Shown here piece by piece: positions 8,870 through 18,518 of a DNA stretch of 64,000 bases (the first letter of the stretch is position 1; every line of letters begins with the position of its first letter). The translations under genes and the position numbers were made by a program. This DNA is from an uncultured Schlesneria sp. GTDB lineage: Bacteria > Planctomycetota > Planctomycetia > Planctomycetales > Planctomycetaceae. The stretch covers positions 1 to 64,000 of the forward strand of contig CAILLA010000020.1 of assembly GCA_903834925.1 (NCBI GenBank), given 5' to 3'. The notes beneath the pieces were generated by a model. It was given only the letters and a program-made list of their open reading frames with translations. It did no database searches and was not told where the DNA came from.

Positions 8870-9367
8870 GGCAAAACCTTCATCCGCGTCTATTCCCGAT
8901 TCGGTCTCAGATGGTATTCGATTCGGCCTGAATTGTTCTATCGAAGATTTCTGATTGAATCGATTTTGGGTTTTGCTTGCGAAACGATGTTCAGCCGATT
9001 GTTTGTCACTGAATTCGAATTCATCAAATATTCACCCTCTCTTGGCGAGTCCGGGTTCGATGTCATCTCGCAACAGATATCCAGCTGAATCTTGGCTTAA
9101 ATTGATGGCAGAATATCATTTGGATGTCAGACTCGCCCCTCTTCGATCAAAACACGTGGTTGCTTCAAGATCGCTTTTAAGGTATTCAGTGAGATTGATA
9201 AATGGGAGTCGCTTGATGGCGAGCCACCTCCCGTAATATGGAAGTATCCATCCAATTGAATACTCAAAAGAATGGAACGCGATCGCGATCAACGTCGCGG
9301 TAAAGTGAATTCGGGCCTGAATCAGTCCAATATCCATTGACGCGAAACAGAATAAACGGGTGATGCC
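8870..9367. other. Intergenic region between divergent genes, no gene recognised
   Basis: About 500 bases separating the minus-strand arginine-dihydrolase-like gene from the plus-strand response regulator. It should hold both promoters. Open frames on either strand lack domain signatures, and no repeat or strong hairpin was noticed. Confidence 0.5.
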
Positions 9368-9925
9368 GTGAGTGATGATCGTTGGTCGCAGCTGGCGAAT
9401 GTTGGTGTGACGGTCAACCTTGTGTTGCTCGTTGAAGACGATGCACAATCCGCAAATATGACAAAGCTCATCTTGGAACAGGAGGGGATGTCTGTCAAAA
9501 TTGCCAAAGACGGCGGACAAGCGCAATCCTTTTTCGTCATGCAAAAACCAGACTTTGTGATCCTGGACTTAATCTTGCCGGGGGAATCGGGTTTCGAGAT
9601 TTGTGATCGCTTGAAGCATTCCGATGATACAATCCCGATATTGATTTTCAGCGCAATTGATAGCGACGAGTCTCGCGCTTTGGCGAAGCGAGTGGGTGCC
9701 GATGGGTATTTGACGAAACCGGTTGAGCCCGAGCGGCTGATTGCAACGATTCGCCAGGTCGCCGAGTCGGTCTGGTCAAAAGCACGACAGGAGGATACGA
9801 AAGAGTCTTCAGACCGAATTCGATTTGCGTGTATTTGCGGCAAGCGATTCCGGGTCAGTACCGCTCATAAAGGACGAAGCATGGTATGCCCTCAGTGCGG
9901 TGAACCGATGACGGTACCAGGTTAG
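9368..9925 (+). CDS. Response regulator receiver protein with C-terminal zinc ribbon
   Basis: 185 residues from a GTG start; the ATGs further in would cut the receiver. Residues about 18-135 form a CheY-like receiver: VLLVEDD acidic pocket, ILDLILPGESGF with the phospho-acceptor Asp, IFSAID with the conserved Ser, and YLTKPVEPERL with the conserved Lys. The output is not a DNA-binding domain. Residues about 155-185 are a small Cys4 ribbon (CICGKRFRV, then CPQCGEP), a tail that looks planctomycete-like. It may act through protein contacts, or on the FHA protein encoded 87 bases downstream. No histidine kinase is adjacent. Confidence 0.85.
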   Translation: MSDDRWSQLANVGVTVNLVLLVEDDAQSANMTKLILEQEGMSVKIAKDGGQAQSFFVMQKPDFVILDLILPGESGFEICDRLKHSDDTIPILIFSAIDSDESRALAKRVGADGYLTKPVEPERLIATIRQVAESVWSKARQEDTKESSDRIRFACICGKRFRVSTAHKGRSMVCPQCGEPMTVPG

Positions 9926-10012
9926 TATTTATCGTCGCTCAAATTTCTGGGATATTGGTTCAGTTTTCAGAAGTCGGCACATTGTGGTTGATGGTGAAGA
10001 GGCGGAAAAATA

Positions 10013-10597
10013 ATGACAGAGCTCGTCATTCAATCGGGAAAACTCCAAGGCAAGCGACTTGTTCTGCCTGCGAAAGAAATGGTCGTCGGACGCGATGAAG
10101 ATTGCGATCTTCGTATCGGATCGGCTTCTGTCAGTCGCAAGCACTGCGTCATCAAGAATTCCGCTGAAGGAATTCTTGTGACCGATCTTGGTAGCCAGAA
10201 CGGCACGCTCGTCAACGATGTACCGATTAAGGCTCCAACGTATCTTCGCGAAGGCGATGTCCTGCGAATCGGCTCGACGTTGCTGGCCGTACCAGTATTG
10301 CAAAAAGCCAAAGCATCTGCCGATAGCAGCCCACCGAAAGTTTCCGATAACGAAATCGCCGATTGGTTGATGGATTCCGGTTCAAATTACACCGGCACTG
10401 ATACCGCCATTATTTCGGGAAAATCGAAGTTAGACGCTGGTTCTGATACTGCAAAAGTTCATGTTTCGCCCACTGCCGCAGCTCCAGCACAGCCGGCACC
10501 AAAGCCGCTCCCTCCGAAGACCTTGTCGATCAAAGATGAAGCTGCTGCGGTCATTCGAAAACATTGGGAAACGGTGAAAGCGAACCAGAAGAAGTAG
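10013..10597 (+). CDS. FHA domain protein
   Basis: 194 residues. Residues 1-100 form a forkhead-associated domain that binds phosphothreonine peptides: VVGRDEDCDLRI, SVSRKHCVI, DLGSQNGTLVNDVPI and LREGDVLRIGSTLLAV. All the phosphopeptide-contact positions (Gly-Arg, Ser-x-x-His, Asn-Gly) are kept. The remaining about 90 residues are low-complexity, rich in Ala, Pro and Ser, and end in a Lys-rich helix. With the response regulator just upstream it suggests a phosphorylation-dependent signalling pair, though the kinase partner is not in the window. The stop codon TAG lies inside a 4-base direct repeat that flanks the palindromic element immediately after the gene, so the C-terminus may have been reset by that insertion. 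Confidence 0.88.
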   Translation: MTELVIQSGKLQGKRLVLPAKEMVVGRDEDCDLRIGSASVSRKHCVIKNSAEGILVTDLGSQNGTLVNDVPIKAPTYLREGDVLRIGSTLLAVPVLQKAKASADSSPPKVSDNEIADWLMDSGSNYTGTDTAIISGKSKLDAGSDTAKVHVSPTAAAPAQPAPKPLPPKTLSIKDEAAAVIRKHWETVKANQKK

Positions 10598-10746
10598 TGC
10601 TCTGTCAAACTTCTGAATTAGGATCTTGTGCCACTGATTCGGAGTCTTCTGAGAAGCAGTGTCTTCTTGTTCTGCCGATGGAAAGAGCACTGCATGACCG
10701 AAGACGGTCATACAGTGGCACCCTAATTCAGAAGATTGACAAAGCA
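10598..10746. repeat. Palindromic repeat family copy A, with inverted terminal arms
   Basis: Outer arms of 25 bases (10598-10622 and 10722-10746) are inverted copies with two mismatches (TGCTCTGTCAAAC... against TGCTTTGTCAATC...). Inside is the shared core at 10628-10721, starting GTGCCACTG and ending CAGTGGCAC, with two hairpins. GTAG directly precedes and follows the element. It sits between the convergent FHA and DUF1501 genes. Confidence 0.8.
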
Positions 10747-10841
10747 GTAGCCTTCAAACAATCGTTGGCATCACTATTCTCAACTGTGTTGATTCCGTGT
10801 AAATCGGGTTCCGTCACGATTCCACCAATCGGTTCCTCCAA

Positions 10842-12296
10842 CTAAATGATTTCTCCAATCGGTTCAACGTGTTCCACGCCGACCAGCTTTTGATCGAGAC
10901 CTCCGTAGTAATACGAAAGGGCGTTCGGATTCAGTCCCATTTGATTGAGAACCGTTGCATGCAGACGCTTCACATGAAACGGTGAGTCGACAGCTGCCGA
11001 ACCGAGCTCGTCCGTAGTTCCAACACTGACTCCGCCTTTGATCCCTCCGCCAGCCATCCACATCGTGAACCCGTATGCATTGTGATCGCGACCCGTTCCC
11101 ATGGCGTATTCGGCCGTCGGTTGACGACCGAATTCTCCACCCCAGACAACCAGCGTATCCTTCAGCAAGCCTCGTTGCTTCAGGTCCTTCAGTAATGCCG
11201 CAATCGGTTGGTCAGTGTTCCCCGCGTGGAAATTATGGTTCTTTTCCAAGTCGCCGTGTGCATCCCAATTCGCGTCGTTGTGGCTTCCGCCGGAATAGAG
11301 TTGGATAAACCTGACACCACGTTCGACCAACCGCCGGGCGAGCAGACAACGCTTACCAAAATCCTGAGTTCGAGGCTGGTCCAGACCATAAAGCTTTTGC
11401 GTTTCGGCCGTCTCTTGGGAGAAGTCGACCGCTTCAGGAGCATGCTTTTGCATCTTAAACGCCAGTTCGTAGCTGTTGATTCTTGCAGCAAGTTCCGAAT
11501 TATCCGAACGTGTCTCTGAATGAGTCGAATTCATGTCTTTGAGTGCATCCAGAAGCTCGCGCTGCATGGCTCGAGTCGTTCCTTCTGGCGTGTTCAAGTC
11601 GATGATTGGTGCTCCTTTCGAACGAAGAATCGTTCCTTGGAACGTCGCGGGCATATAACCGCTCGACCAGTTCTTGGCACCGCTGATCGGTCCACCAGAA
11701 GGATCAAGCATGACGACAAAACCGGGCAAGTTTTCGTTCACGCTTCCCAGCCCGTAATTGACCCACGAACCCAGGCACGGACTTCCCGATGTGATTTTTC
11801 CCGAATTCATCATCAACATGGCGGAACCATGAATCGGTGAATCGGCGGTCATCGAATGTAAGAAGGCAATATCGTCAACGCATGTGGCAAGGTGAGGAAA
11901 GAGGTCGCTGACCCATTTGCCGCAGTTGCCGTACTGGTGAAAGTTCCATCGTGGCTCGACAATTCGACCCTGATTTTTATGGCCGCCACGACCAAAGGTT
12001 TTAACGTCGATCGTCTGGTTGTCACGTCCCTTCATTGTGGGCTTGTAATCAAAGGTATCGATGTGGCTCGGCCCGCCGTACATGAACAGGAAGATCACAT
12101 TCTTCGCTTTCGGTGCGAAATGCGGGTCTTTCGCGGAAAGCGGGTTCTGATGAGCGACGCTGTCCGACGCATGGAGATTCGGCGCGCCAAGTCCATCACG
12201 CTGCAACATGCCGGAAAGCGCGGTTCCGGCAAACCCTGCACCGGTTTGCCAAAGAAATTCGCGTCGCGTTCGTCCACAAAAATTTGGAATCGACAT
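10842..12296 (-). CDS. DUF1501 protein (secreted, Tat signal, sulfatase-like fold)
   Basis: 484 residues. The twin-arginine signal is TRREFLWQTGAGFAGTA at about residues 9-25. The body has the DUF1501 hallmarks: KNVIFLFMYGGPSHIDTFDYKP, LFPHLATCVDDIAFLHSM, LARRLVERGVRFIQLYSGG, and the late motif VVWGGEFGRQPTAE with GRDHN. DUF1501 proteins belong to the alkaline phosphatase/sulfatase superfamily, and in planctomycetes they are encoded beside DUF1549/DUF1553 cytochrome-like proteins, as here (8 bases after that gene). The biochemical reaction is not established. Translation starts at the ATG at 12296 behind AGGTGAAATC. The gene is the second of a two-gene operon. Confidence 0.93.
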   Translation of the reverse strand: MSIPNFCGRTRREFLWQTGAGFAGTALSGMLQRDGLGAPNLHASDSVAHQNPLSAKDPHFAPKAKNVIFLFMYGGPSHIDTFDYKPTMKGRDNQTIDVKTFGRGGHKNQGRIVEPRWNFHQYGNCGKWVSDLFPHLATCVDDIAFLHSMTADSPIHGSAMLMMNSGKITSGSPCLGSWVNYGLGSVNENLPGFVVMLDPSGGPISGAKNWSSGYMPATFQGTILRSKGAPIIDLNTPEGTTRAMQRELLDALKDMNSTHSETRSDNSELAARINSYELAFKMQKHAPEAVDFSQETAETQKLYGLDQPRTQDFGKRCLLARRLVERGVRFIQLYSGGSHNDANWDAHGDLEKNHNFHAGNTDQPIAALLKDLKQRGLLKDTLVVWGGEFGRQPTAEYAMGTGRDHNAYGFTMWMAGGGIKGGVSVGTTDELGSAAVDSPFHVKRLHATVLNQMGLNPNALSYYYGGLDQKLVGVEHVEPIGEII

Positions 12297-12304
12297 GATT
12301 TCAC

Positions 12305-15271
12305 CTAGTCCAGATAAACAAATTCATTCAGGTTCAAAGTCATCAGACAGAATTGTTCGAGTGATTTATCCGCCGACAATTCGTGTTTTGTTTTCAATGT
12401 TTCGATCAATGCCAACCCTCGTCGAATCATCGCTTGATCGGGTTCTCGATTCAGGGCCAGTCGGTATCCGAGCGAGACCTGTTGTTGGACGTCCGCCCCT
12501 GCCTCTTTGCGTAAGCGTTTGGCGAACTGGATCGCCTGCTCATTGAGAAATTCGCCATTCAGCATCCCCAGGGCTTGCGTCGGCTGGGTCGTCGTGAAGC
12601 GAGCGGCACAGCTGGTGTCTGTGTCTGCCACGTCGAAGTCCGAAAGGATCGGTAGTACCAGCGAACGTTTGACGTGGGCGTAAACGCTGCGACGGGATTG
12701 TTCTTCAATCGGCGAATTTCCCCATCCGGATCCGGGATTCGACTGACCCGCTTTGACTTCATCGCTGATCTTCGGATAAACACCAGGACCATACATTTTC
12801 GCATTCAGCTGGCCACTCACTGCGAGAACCGTATCACGCACCTCTTCAGCTCCAAGCCGTCGCATATCGTGTCGCCAGAAAAGCTGATTCAAGGGGTCGA
12901 CCAACAGGGGATTTTTGTCGTTTGAAGCTGCTGTCTTCGATGCATCACTCGAATTTGGAGCATGCGATGACATTCGATACGTACTCGACGTCACGATTAA
13001 CTTATGCAGACGCTTCATTGACCAGGGTTCGCCCGAAATCGAGGAGGCTGAACCGATCGCTGGGTTTGATCCTTGCATCAATTCGATGGCCAGCCAATCC
13101 AACAATTCAGGGTGCGTGGGTCGATCGCCAAGTAGACCAAAATTATTCGGGGATCGCACAATTCCGCGACCAAAATGGTGCTGCCACAATCGATTGACCA
13201 TCACTCGAGCGGTCAAACGGTTGCCAGGCGATGCAATCCAATTCGCCAAAGCCAGACGTCGACCGGACGTTGTTGCGGACGGTTCAGGCTTCGGGATGTT
13301 CGCCACGCCGCCGCCAAGTGGCGATAGATACGCTGGAATCATCACGTCACCTTGAGACTGAGGATTGCCTCGTTTCAGCAAGAACGTCTGCGGCGGATTC
13401 GGTCCTGCTTCGGTGACACACAGCGCCGATGGTGCCTGAATCTTTTGACGTTTCAGTTCGTCGAGTTGTTGAATCAATTTTGTGTACCCGCCATACACAT
13501 CGGCTCCAAGAACTTCCTGTCCCTTCGACGCAATCAGGTTCTTAAAGTCCTTTTTACGATTCTTTCCGTCAGCGGCACGCAAGCCCTCTTCATAGGGGAC
13601 AGAAAGGAGTCGATGTTCGACCTCGGGTCCCGACCATTTTATGATCAGGTCTTTCGCTCCACTTGGTCCCTGGAAATAGTCGACGCGAATTGGAACCCGC
13701 CCCTTCTTTAAAGAAATCTTACCGAGGTGTGGTTGGCCTGTACCGTGAATGCCATCGTAAAGGACGACTTCTTGCCCTTGGATCGTCAAACGCGAGCCAT
13801 CGTCAGAATCGACACTGAACGTGTATTCGCCATCTGCCGGAACCTTTAATACCCCGGTAAACACGAACCCGAATGCGAACTCGCGAGTTGCCAGTGAAAT
13901 ATCGATGAAGCCTTTTTCCAGCTTCCCCTTTGTCTCGGGTTTCAGATTGTCAAAATCAGGAAGCTTCTGCCATGTGTCGCGGTAAAAGCGATATTCCAAT
14001 TCATCCAAATCTGCTGGATGAATGCGAGGTTCTTGAGTATCAAGTTTTTCGCGAAAATCTCTTTCAATCATGGAAACCGATGCCTGGACCTTGTCCATCT
14101 GATCCTGATGAGCTTTCACTGCTGCCGTATAGGATTGCTTTGCAGTCTCATCCTCAAAAATTGGACGTTCTGTATTCGGATTCGGGTTGCCGTTTGGTGT
14201 CACCCCCTGAAAGAATGCCAATAGACTGTAGTAGTCTTGCTGTGAAATGGGATCAATCTTGTGATCGTGGCAACGGGCACAATTGACGGTCAAGCCGAGA
14301 AATCCTTGACCCGTCGTCGTGATGATGTCGTCAAAACCGTCGTAAAGTGCGAGCAGCCGATCGGCGGGTTCATCGTCCCATTGTCCAAGCCGGTAAAAGC
14401 CGGTGGCAATCAGTCCGTCAGCCCCTCCATCGGACAACTCGTCACCGGCCAGCTGCTCACGAACAAATCGATCATAGGGCTTGTCACTGTTAAACGACCG
14501 AATCACATAGTCACGGTATCGCCACGCATTCGGTTTCGGCCCGTCTCGTTCAAAGCTGTTCGTATCTGCATAGCGAACAACGTCGAGCCAATGACGAGCC
14601 CAATGTTCGCCATACCGCTCGGATTGAAGCAGTCGATTAACAATTTTTTCGTACGCATTGGGCGAATTGTCGGCAACAAATGATTCGACTTCTGCCTGAG
14701 TCGGTGGAAGCCCCGTCAGATCGAAAGTGACTCGACGTAACAACGCTGTCTTATCAGCGGGGGCTGCAGGAGTCAGTCCCGATTGTTCAAGTTTGTGTAA
14801 AACGAATGCATCAATCGGGTTGGTCACCCAGGCGACGTTCTTCACTGTTGGTGGGACACTCGCCTGAGGCGGCAAAAATGCCCAGTGCTCTTTCCATTCG
14901 GCCCCTTGCTCAATCCATTGTTTCAGCAGGTCGATTTGAGCAGATGTCAGCGGCGGGCCTTCCGGTGGCATTCGTTCGCTGTCGTCCGACGCGGTCACTC
15001 GACGAAGAAGCTCACTCTGTTCCGTTTTTTGAGCCACTAGAGCCTGTTTACCCGACTGTTGCTTGGAAAAGGCAGACTCTTTTTGATTGAGCCTCAGCCC
15101 CCCTTCGGCTTTGTCCGGACCATGACAGGCAAAGCATCGCTTCGCCAGAATCGGTTGAATCTGACGGCCAAAATCGATCGGATCGGAAGTCTGAGCCGAC
15201 ACCGCCGATGAACTCAAAAATATCAGTAATCCCAGCAGCAACTGGAAATGTGGTCCACGAACCATGATCAT
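12305..15271 (-). CDS. DUF1549/DUF1553 protein with PSCyt1 cytochrome motif and PA14 domain
   Basis: 988 residues, secreted (hydrophobic signal residues about 8-26). Domains in order: a planctomycete cytochrome-c-like domain with CFACHG at residues 46-51, DUF1549 at about 140-350 with a second heme-type motif NCARCHDHKIDP, an inserted PA14 beta-sandwich at about 425-555 (VPADGEYTFSVDSDDGSRLTI), and DUF1553 at about 680-965 (LANWIASPGNRLTARVMVNRLWQHHFGRG). The PA14 domain suggests binding of a carbohydrate or other extracellular polymer. The gene forms an operon with the DUF1501 gene downstream and is divergent from an AraC regulator 102 bases away, which may control it. These operons are thought to take part in polymer use, but the substrate is unknown. 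Confidence 0.93.
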   Translation of the reverse strand: MIMVRGPHFQLLLGLLIFLSSSAVSAQTSDPIDFGRQIQPILAKRCFACHGPDKAEGGLRLNQKESAFSKQQSGKQALVAQKTEQSELLRRVTASDDSERMPPEGPPLTSAQIDLLKQWIEQGAEWKEHWAFLPPQASVPPTVKNVAWVTNPIDAFVLHKLEQSGLTPAAPADKTALLRRVTFDLTGLPPTQAEVESFVADNSPNAYEKIVNRLLQSERYGEHWARHWLDVVRYADTNSFERDGPKPNAWRYRDYVIRSFNSDKPYDRFVREQLAGDELSDGGADGLIATGFYRLGQWDDEPADRLLALYDGFDDIITTTGQGFLGLTVNCARCHDHKIDPISQQDYYSLLAFFQGVTPNGNPNPNTERPIFEDETAKQSYTAAVKAHQDQMDKVQASVSMIERDFREKLDTQEPRIHPADLDELEYRFYRDTWQKLPDFDNLKPETKGKLEKGFIDISLATREFAFGFVFTGVLKVPADGEYTFSVDSDDGSRLTIQGQEVVLYDGIHGTGQPHLGKISLKKGRVPIRVDYFQGPSGAKDLIIKWSGPEVEHRLLSVPYEEGLRAADGKNRKKDFKNLIASKGQEVLGADVYGGYTKLIQQLDELKRQKIQAPSALCVTEAGPNPPQTFLLKRGNPQSQGDVMIPAYLSPLGGGVANIPKPEPSATTSGRRLALANWIASPGNRLTARVMVNRLWQHHFGRGIVRSPNNFGLLGDRPTHPELLDWLAIELMQGSNPAIGSASSISGEPWSMKRLHKLIVTSSTYRMSSHAPNSSDASKTAASNDKNPLLVDPLNQLFWRHDMRRLGAEEVRDTVLAVSGQLNAKMYGPGVYPKISDEVKAGQSNPGSGWGNSPIEEQSRRSVYAHVKRSLVLPILSDFDVADTDTSCAARFTTTQPTQALGMLNGEFLNEQAIQFAKRLRKEAGADVQQQVSLGYRLALNREPDQAMIRRGLALIETLKTKHELSADKSLEQFCLMTLNLNEFVYLD

Positions 15272-15373
15272 TATGATGTCGTCTCGCTAAATTGAATCTC
15301 TGGTAATTTGCAATCTGCCAACTTCGTTTCCCAATCAATCTATCCTATCATAACCTGACTGCGACCGATCGCC

Positions 15374-16288
15374 ATGCGTCGATCCGACCAAAATCTATCT
15401 GAAACCGACATTCGCTCGCCACACGCCGAAGTCTCGATGGTTCGTGCCGATGCCGAAGATACACGAACATGGCTGACGTCGGCACCAGTTTGTCCGGAAC
15501 TCAATCGATATAGAATCCGACATTTGGCTGTCGCACACATGCCGTCGCCGTTCAAAATCGTCAGAACAAGATTGGGGGGCAGTTACTTTCTCGCCTGCTT
15601 TGGTGGCGAAGGATGTGTCTTAGTCGACGGTCGGTGGATAAAATGTGAACCTGGCCATGCGGTTTTGCTTCCGCCCGGAACATTACACGCATTCCATACA
15701 AAACCAGGTCGATCTTGGGATTTCTGCTGGGTTCGCTATCAAGAACGGTCAGGTCAACAGCCACTCACTTCCGCGCAAACCCCTGTTATTGCTGAATTTG
15801 ACTCGGAAGGCTTGCGGTTGGCGATTCTCGGCTTATTTCATGAATGCACCGCCTCAAAGGACGGGATTGAAATCGATCCTCGTGAGACGCCTCAAGTAGA
15901 CTCACTCGCAATCGGTCGATGGATCGACCTCGTCCAGCATTATGTTCTGCGATTCGTCGCACCGACCCGTCTCGACCCCAGAATCTGGCAGCTGTGGGAA
16001 AAGGTCGCCGTAAGTTTGGACCAGCCTTGGAGCATCACCGAAATGGCCAATGTGGTTCACCTGAGTGAAAAACAACTGCAACGACTCTGCCTCAAGGATC
16101 TTGGGCGAAGTCCGAGACAGCAGTTGATCTGGTTGCGAATGCGACGTGCGGCAGAGCTTCTGGTCGAACGACGCTGCAAAATTGAGACGATTGCCAGCCG
16201 CGTCGGCTATAAGAACCCCTTTGTGTTTTCGACAACGTTCAAACGCGTGATGGGTTGGTCCCCTTCAGACTACCCCGGAAGACTCTGA
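15374..16288 (+). CDS. AraC family transcriptional regulator
   Basis: 304 residues. The N-terminal cupin-like sensor (about residues 60-125: FGGEGCVLVDGRW, CEPGHAVLLPPGTLHAFHT) probably binds a small ligand. The C-terminal AraC double helix-turn-helix is at about 210-304 (SITEMANVVHLSEKQLQRLCLKDLG, then IETIASRVGYKNPFVFSTTFKRVMGWSPSDY). It is divergent from the DUF1549/DUF1553-DUF1501 operon with about 100 bases between the starts, the usual arrangement for local control, so a sugar or polymer-derived effector is a reasonable guess. It converges with the carbinolamine dehydratase gene, with only six bases between the stops. Confidence 0.92.
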   Translation: MRRSDQNLSETDIRSPHAEVSMVRADAEDTRTWLTSAPVCPELNRYRIRHLAVAHMPSPFKIVRTRLGGSYFLACFGGEGCVLVDGRWIKCEPGHAVLLPPGTLHAFHTKPGRSWDFCWVRYQERSGQQPLTSAQTPVIAEFDSEGLRLAILGLFHECTASKDGIEIDPRETPQVDSLAIGRWIDLVQHYVLRFVAPTRLDPRIWQLWEKVAVSLDQPWSITEMANVVHLSEKQLQRLCLKDLGRSPRQQLIWLRMRRAAELLVERRCKIETIASRVGYKNPFVFSTTFKRVMGWSPSDYPGRL

Positions 16289-16294
16289 CGGTCG

Positions 16295-16660
16295 TCAAAC
16301 GGACTTCATTTCAATCGGCAACTCGTCGATCTTTGCGGCTAAAATAAAATCGTTCTCGGACAGCCCACCGATCGCGTGCGTCCAGATTTCGACCGCCACC
16401 TTTCGGAAACTGACGAGGTGGAGATCCGGGTGATGCCCTTCCGCTTCGGCAATTTCGGCGACCTGATTAAAAAATCGCATTCCCGCCATGAAATGCTTAA
16501 CGGTCGATTCTTTCCGAATTCGTTGACCATCTGCCGTGATGGTCCACCCCTGCAGCTTGGCGAGTTGAGCTTCAGCCTCGGCTTTCGTCAGCTTAGGCAC
16601 GCCCCCTTCACATGGCACGCACTTTTTCGCTCGCAGTTGGTCAAGGCTTTGGGCCGACAT
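16295..16660 (-). CDS. phhB: Pterin-4a-carbinolamine dehydratase
   Basis: 121 residues from the ATG at 16660, chosen because AAAGGGGAAAAAC just upstream is a good ribosome-binding site; an upstream extension to 16714 lacks family similarity. The enzyme dehydrates 4a-hydroxytetrahydrobiopterin, recycling the cofactor of aromatic amino acid hydroxylases. Similar small proteins also occur in bacteria without such hydroxylases. The signature is VAEIAEAEGHHPDLHL (the catalytic His pair) followed by VAVEIWTHAIGGLSENDFILAAKID, and LQGWTI marks the N-terminal strand. No phenylalanine hydroxylase gene is in the window. Confidence 0.93.
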   Translation of the reverse strand: MSAQSLDQLRAKKCVPCEGGVPKLTKAEAEAQLAKLQGWTITADGQRIRKESTVKHFMAGMRFFNQVAEIAEAEGHHPDLHLVSFRKVAVEIWTHAIGGLSENDFILAAKIDELPIEMKSV

Positions 16661-16780
16661 GTTTTTCCCCTTTATTCGCGTGAATTCATTCATCAATCGA
16701 GTATTATACATCATGCCGCCCTACGGCTACGTTGAATTCCTGGCTTTCGGCAGGATGATGCTATTTGCGAAAGTTAGACA

Positions 16781-18256
16781 ATGCAAAGTGATGTCCGGTT
16801 TCCAGTGTCCGATTCTCGTGAACAAGATTTGTTGCGCGAGATCACTCGTCGGCACTTCTTTCGAAACTGCCAGGTCGGTCTCGGTGGCATGGCATTGGGC
16901 GGATTGCTCGCAGGGAGTCAGCCTGCATCCGCAGAATTCCAGTCGGCCGGTTTCAACGCCGGAAGCCGTGGTCTTCATGTTCCAGCAAAAGCAAAGTCCG
17001 TTATTTTTCTGTTCATGGCGGGCGGACCGAGCCAACTCGAATTGTTTGATCCGAAACCGAAACTGCAAGAATTGAACGGGCAGGTGATTCCTGAATCGTA
17101 CGTCAAAGGAAAGCGGTTCGCCTTCATCAAACCGGACGCGAAACTTTTGGGGAGCGTTCGCAAATTTGGAACACACGGAGAATCTGCCGCCGTTATTAGT
17201 GAATGTCTGCCGCACCTGACGACCGTGACCGACGACATCTGTCTTGTTCGATCGATGACAACAGACGTTTTCAATCATGGTCCCGCAAAACTGTTCATGA
17301 ACACGGGATCTCCGCAGTTCATGGGGCGGCCCAGCATGGGGTCGTGGGTGACCTATGGGATCGGCAGTGAATCGCAAAACCTGCCTGGCTTTATGGTTCT
17401 CCAGTCGGGTCCACGCGGACCGCGCGGCGGAGCACCACTCTGGTCAAGTGGGTTTCTTCCGACGCAATTTCAGGGGGTTCCGTTACGCTCGGGGAAAGAG
17501 CCGATCCTGAATCTGGGAAACCCACCTGGCATGAATTCGCTTCAGCAACGCGACTTCGTTGATGCTGTTAACGACCTGAATCAATTGCGGCACGAATCGA
17601 CCCAGGATTCAGAAATCTCGACACGAATCGCGTCCTACGAAATGGCCTATCGGATGCAAACCAGTGCCCCGGAATTGATGGACCTGAAGGGCGAGACGGA
17701 AGAAACCCTTCAGCTTTATGGTGCCGAACCGGGCAAACATTCTTTTACCAACAACTGTCTTCTCGCCCGGCGATTGGTTGAACGTGGAGTGCGGTTCGTT
17801 CAGCTTTACCATACCGACTGGGACCATCACGGAAACGTCGGAACTGAACTGGGAAAATCACTCGATGACCGTTGTCGCGAAGTCGATCGAGCTTCCGCAG
17901 CATTAGTTCGCGACCTCAAACGTCGCGGCCTGCTGGACGAAACGATTGTCATCTGGGGCGGGGAATTCGGGCGGACTCCCCAAGGCGAACCGCGTGACAT
18001 GATGGGCCGTGATCATCATGTGGAAGCATTCACAATGTGGATGGCAGGTGGCGGAATTAAAACCGGTCAAACAATTGGTGCCACCGATGAAATTGGTTAT
18101 TACATCACCGAAGACAAGGTCCATGTTCATGACCTGCACGCAACGCTGCTCCACTTGCTGGGTATTGATCATCTGAAGCTGACGTACAAATTTCAGGGAC
18201 GAAATTATCGACTGACCGATCTCCACGGAAACGTCGTTCCAAAACTTTTGGCCTGA
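16781..18256 (+). CDS. DUF1501 protein (secreted, Tat signal)
   Basis: 491 residues. The Tat signal is EITRRHFFRNCQVGLGG at about residues 20-36. DUF1501 hallmarks are KSVIFLFMAGGPSQLELFDPKP, ECLPHLTTVTDDICLVRSMTTD, LARRLVERGVRFVQLYHTDWDHH and VIWGGEFGRTPQGEP with GRDHHVEAFTMW. The fold is sulfatase-like, exported folded to the periplasm; the reaction is unknown. Unlike the other two DUF1501 genes here it has no DUF1549/DUF1553 partner next to it, so the partner may lie elsewhere or be lost. It is transcribed away from the dehydratase gene, 120 bases apart. Confidence 0.92.
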   Translation: MQSDVRFPVSDSREQDLLREITRRHFFRNCQVGLGGMALGGLLAGSQPASAEFQSAGFNAGSRGLHVPAKAKSVIFLFMAGGPSQLELFDPKPKLQELNGQVIPESYVKGKRFAFIKPDAKLLGSVRKFGTHGESAAVISECLPHLTTVTDDICLVRSMTTDVFNHGPAKLFMNTGSPQFMGRPSMGSWVTYGIGSESQNLPGFMVLQSGPRGPRGGAPLWSSGFLPTQFQGVPLRSGKEPILNLGNPPGMNSLQQRDFVDAVNDLNQLRHESTQDSEISTRIASYEMAYRMQTSAPELMDLKGETEETLQLYGAEPGKHSFTNNCLLARRLVERGVRFVQLYHTDWDHHGNVGTELGKSLDDRCREVDRASAALVRDLKRRGLLDETIVIWGGEFGRTPQGEPRDMMGRDHHVEAFTMWMAGGGIKTGQTIGATDEIGYYITEDKVHVHDLHATLLHLLGIDHLKLTYKFQGRNYRLTDLHGNVVPKLLA

Positions 18257-18518
18257 CAACCGGCTTGGGACAAACGACTAAGATGAATTAATCTCTCTAG
18301 AGTCATCGATGCTTCGCGTCGAGTGGCATTCGGATCGTTCAATCTCGCGCAATATTGCTGCATTTCGCATCGATCGACATGGGCCAAATCTGAGTTTCGC
18401 GAAATAACTTTCCATAATTTCGCCTTGTCGAACTGTCGAAAACGATCTACTCCCCTATAAACCCTCGGGTCAATTCGCAAGTGGACATACGCAGTCGCTT
18501 GTCATCAGAAAGTTTGTC

